A DNA stretch of 64,000 nucleotides from Nocardia wallacei (lineage in GTDB: Bacteria; Actinomycetota; Actinomycetes; Mycobacteriales; Mycobacteriaceae): the NCBI RefSeq assembly GCF_014466955.1, contig NZ_AP023396.1, forward strand, positions 2,232,001-2,296,000. The letters run 5' to 3'. The notes under the pieces were generated by a model. That model ran no database searches. It was not told the DNA's origin and saw only the letters and a list, made by a program, of their open reading frames with translations. Below are positions 61,873-64,000 of the stretch, piece after piece (the first letter of the stretch is position 1; the number at the start of each line of letters is the position of its first letter). A program made the position numbers and the translations under genes.

Positions 61873-61902
61873 CTGTCGCGGACGTCGAAAGGTCCGCGAC
61901 AG
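61873..61902. terminator. Terminator hairpin between convergent genes
   Basis: CTGTCGCGGAC and GTCCGCGACAG pair perfectly over an 8-nt loop, between the secreted protein (+) and prpR (-), and may serve both. Confidence 0.8.
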
Positions 61903-61906
61903 CCGC

Positions 61907-63328
61907 TCACTGGACCGCGCGGGGGTAGGGCAGGTCGATCGATGTATTCTCGGTGACAGCCAAGGGACGCCCGATCTGCGGAAACGCACGCTGCGGACAC
62001 GTCGACCGCTCACACACCTTGCACCCCGCACCGATGGGAATAGCGGCAGAGGGATCATCGAGCTGCAATCCCTTCGAATACACCAGCTTGTCGGCGTATT
62101 CGATATCGCACCCCAGCCCGATAGCGAATTCCTTTGCCGCCGTGCCGAACCCGCGCGGTGTGGAGTGGGCGGTACGGGCGATCCAGAGATACCGGCGCCC
62201 GTCGGGCATCGAGGCGACCTGGGTGAGGATGCGCCCGGGATGTGCGAACGCCTCGTGCACCACCCACAGCGGACAGCTCCCGCCCACCCGGGAGAAGTGA
62301 AACGCGGTGGCGGACTGGCGTTTCGAGATGTTCCCGGCACGGTCGGTCCGCACGAAGAAGAACGGCACCCCGCGCTGCCCCTGCCGCTGCAGCGTCGACA
62401 GACGATGGCAGACCGTCTCGAAACCGACCTCGAATCGCAGGCCGAGCAGATCGATGTCGTAATGCAATTCCTCCGCCGAGCGCAGGAACTTCCCGTACGG
62501 CAGCACCAGCGCACCGGCGAAGTAGTTCGCCAGCCCCACCCGCGCCAGCGACCGGGACTCACCGGTGAGCGACGGCGTATCGCTGAGCACCTCGTCGATG
62601 AGCGGCCCGTACAGCAGGAACGCCAATGTGGTCGCGATCTGGAACGCCCGCTGCCCGGGCCGCAGCCGCCGGGCCAGGGTGAGCGTGCGGGTTTCGCTGT
62701 CGAAGTGGCGTTTCGGGATGGCCGGGTCCGCGCCATCGCCGCGGACCAGCACCGTTACCCCGGCTCGTTCCTCGGCGACGCGGGCCAGCTGCCGGTCCAG
62801 CGATCCGATGGACAGCCCGCACTCGTCGAACAGCCGCTCGGCGGCCAGATCCAGTTGCGCGATGTGGTTGTGATGGTCGTAGAAGAAATCGCGGACGTCT
62901 TCGTAGGGCATCGGCACGCCGGGCGCGCCGGTCGGCGTGGCGACCTTGGAGGACAGCAGGTCCAGCTGGTCGGTGGCCGCGCGCAGGCGGCGGTGCATCG
63001 CGACGATGGTCTTGGCGACCTCGGGTAGCCGAGTGGCGAGATCCTCGACCTCGGCGGCGGGCGGCGCCGTGCCGCCGGCGGCCTCCACCAGCACCTCGTG
63101 CAGGTCCGACACCAACCGGGCGTCCGAGTCGGCGGCGAAGAACTGGACGTCCAGATCGAACGTCGAATTGAGTTTCAGCAGTACCGGAATGGTGAGCGGC
63201 CGCTGGTCACGCTCGAGCTGGTTGAGATAGCTGGGGGACAGCTCCAGCGACTTCGCCAGCGCCGCCTGGGTCATCCGCCGTTCCTCGCGCAACCGCCGTA
63301 GTCGGGCACCCGCATACATCTTGCGCAC
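61907..63328 (-). CDS. prpR: PrpR/RamB-type regulator of propionate or acetate metabolism
   Basis: Product of 473 residues from GTG at 63328. It has an N-terminal XRE HTH ([21 protein letters not shown]), an IrrE/ImmA-like middle region, and a C-terminal cysteine cluster ([16 protein letters not shown]) of the kind that binds Fe-S in mycobacterial PrpR. It is similar along its whole length to M. tuberculosis PrpR as I recall it, and is divergent from prpD as there. It should sense short-chain acyl-CoA and control the methylcitrate cycle. RamB is the alternative name for the same family. Confidence 0.85.
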   Translation of the reverse strand: MRKMYAGARLRRLREERRMTQAALAKSLELSPSYLNQLERDQRPLTIPVLLKLNSTFDLDVQFFAADSDARLVSDLHEVLVEAAGGTAPPAAEVEDLATRLPEVAKTIVAMHRRLRAATDQLDLLSSKVATPTGAPGVPMPYEDVRDFFYDHHNHIAQLDLAAERLFDECGLSIGSLDRQLARVAEERAGVTVLVRGDGADPAIPKRHFDSETRTLTLARRLRPGQRAFQIATTLAFLLYGPLIDEVLSDTPSLTGESRSLARVGLANYFAGALVLPYGKFLRSAEELHYDIDLLGLRFEVGFETVCHRLSTLQRQGQRGVPFFFVRTDRAGNISKRQSATAFHFSRVGGSCPLWVVHEAFAHPGRILTQVASMPDGRRYLWIARTAHSTPRGFGTAAKEFAIGLGCDIEYADKLVYSKGLQLDDPSAAIPIGAGCKVCERSTCPQRAFPQIGRPLAVTENTSIDLPYPRAVQ

Positions 63329-63350
63329 GCCGCCGATGCTACCCACTGGC

Positions 63351-63414
63351 TTCGCAAACATTGCAATATTGGCGGTACTCGCCGACAAAAATCTACCGTT
63401 GCAAGGTGTTTTGC
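63351..63414. promoter_or_regulatory. Two candidate PrpR boxes in the prpR-prpD promoter
   Basis: TTCGCAAACATTGCAA (63351-63366) and TTGCAAGGTGTTTTGC (63399-63414) are related in inverted orientation and resemble the TTTGCAAA-type boxes described for RamB/PrpR. They lie in the 116 bp between the divergent starts. Confidence 0.55.
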
Positions 63415-63444
63415 GGTCGAGCCGTGCTGCGTAGCGTGCGAAGT

Positions 63445-64000
63445 ATGAAGCCTCATATCGTACGTGCCCACGCCGCGGCCGATGACTTCCCCCGGGCGGA
63501 GCATCTGGCGACGCGGATCGCTGAGGTCGCCGCGGACCCGGTCGCGGTGCCCGGGGAGGTTGCCGAGATGATCGTCAACCGGATCATCGACAACGCCGGG
63601 GTGGCCGCCGCCGCACTGCTGCGCCGCCCGCCGACGACCGCACGGCACCAGGCCGAGGCGCACCCGTATCGGCCCGGCGCCACGGTGTTCGGCCTGCCCG
63701 CCGCGCAGCGGTTCGCGCCGGAGTGGGCGGCATGGGCCAACGGAGTCGCCGTGCGGGAGTTGGACTTTCACGACACCTTCCTGGCCGCCGAGTACTCACA
63801 CCCCGGCGACAACATCCCGCCGATCCTGGCGGTCGCGCAGCACACCGGGCGCAGTGGCGCGGAGCTGATCCGCGGCCTGGCCACCGGTTACGAGATCCAG
63901 ATCGACCTGGCGCGCGGTATCTGCCTGCACGAGCACAAGATCGACCATGTGGCGCATCTGGGCCCGTCGGCGGCCGCGGGCATCGGCACGCTGCTCGGCC
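63445..64000 (+). CDS. prpD: 2-methylcitrate dehydratase, 5' part
   Basis: Begins with ATG at 63445 ([20 protein letters not shown]) and runs off the right edge after 185 codons. The sequence fits the MmgE/PrpD family ([50 protein letters not shown]). PrpD dehydrates 2-methylcitrate in propionyl-CoA breakdown. It is probably the first gene of a prp operon. Confidence 0.9.
   Translation, partial: MKPHIVRAHAAADDFPRAEHLATRIAEVAADPVAVPGEVAEMIVNRIIDNAGVAAAALLRRPPTTARHQAEAHPYRPGATVFGLPAAQRFAPEWAAWANGVAVRELDFHDTFLAAEYSHPGDNIPPILAVAQHTGRSGAELIRGLATGYEIQIDLARGICLHEHKIDHVAHLGPSAAAGIGTLLG

Overview
The window is high-GC actinobacterial DNA. Gene order and protein content (hupB with a Lys/Ala tail, cofC for F420, EspG, DUF3558 lipoprotein and PPE-like proteins, PrpR beside prpD) point to a mycolic-acid actinomycete, most likely Nocardia or a close relative. 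No rRNA, tRNA, CRISPR array or transposase was seen.

Layout. (1) 1-9477 is a conserved housekeeping block: start of a divergent IclR regulator, leuC-leuD, hupB, mutT1-ppk (GTGA overlap), cofC, gpsA, ddl. (2) 9505-37516 is a 28-kb minus-strand locus: a WXG100-type protein, a YbaB-like protein and then one giant coding region of 25.8 kb, presented as two open frames (4552 and 4083 codons) that overlap near 21.6-21.87 kb. (3) 37614-47251 resumes the housekeeping order: DUF3515, thiL, ung, a small secreted protein, GNAT, rpmB, DAK/DegV-like, recG, EamA exporter. From memory the same order (ung-thiL-Rv2980-ddlA-gpsA-cofC-ppk1-mutT1-hupB-leuD-leuC) is found in M. tuberculosis, so the giant locus appears to have been inserted between the convergent genes ddl and DUF3515. 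(4) 47278-52068 holds a tandem pair of XRE/TPR regulators, one without its HTH, and a string of small overlapping unknown genes. (5) 52181-55358 is a second type VII-related cluster: DUF3558 lipoprotein, small helical protein, PPE-like protein, EspG chaperone. (6) 55564-61805 is accessory: membrane proteins, a bifunctional nuclease, a TetR-dioxygenase pair with a palindromic operator, secreted proteins, and an alpha/beta hydrolase lacking its catalytic serine. (7) 61907-64000 holds prpR and the divergent start of prpD (methylcitrate cycle).

The main item is the giant locus. Read together, its two frames encode about 8,590 residues: a CpnT/WXG100-like N-terminus, a hydrophobic segment, a complete SecA-like ATPase, an HELAH zincin, many DNA-binding or sigma-like modules (LuxR, XRE, GntR, LacI, ECF-like), two GHKL ATPase domains, five papain-fold toxin (Tox-PL, glutamine-deamidase type) domains with Cys-His-Asp intact, an amidase-signature domain and a YdcF-like domain. 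Two of the Tox-PL domains lie on a 552-bp repeat that I read as base-identical. A type VII-exported polymorphic effector that grew by cassette duplication fits best, but export, function and the continuity of the reading frame are inferences.
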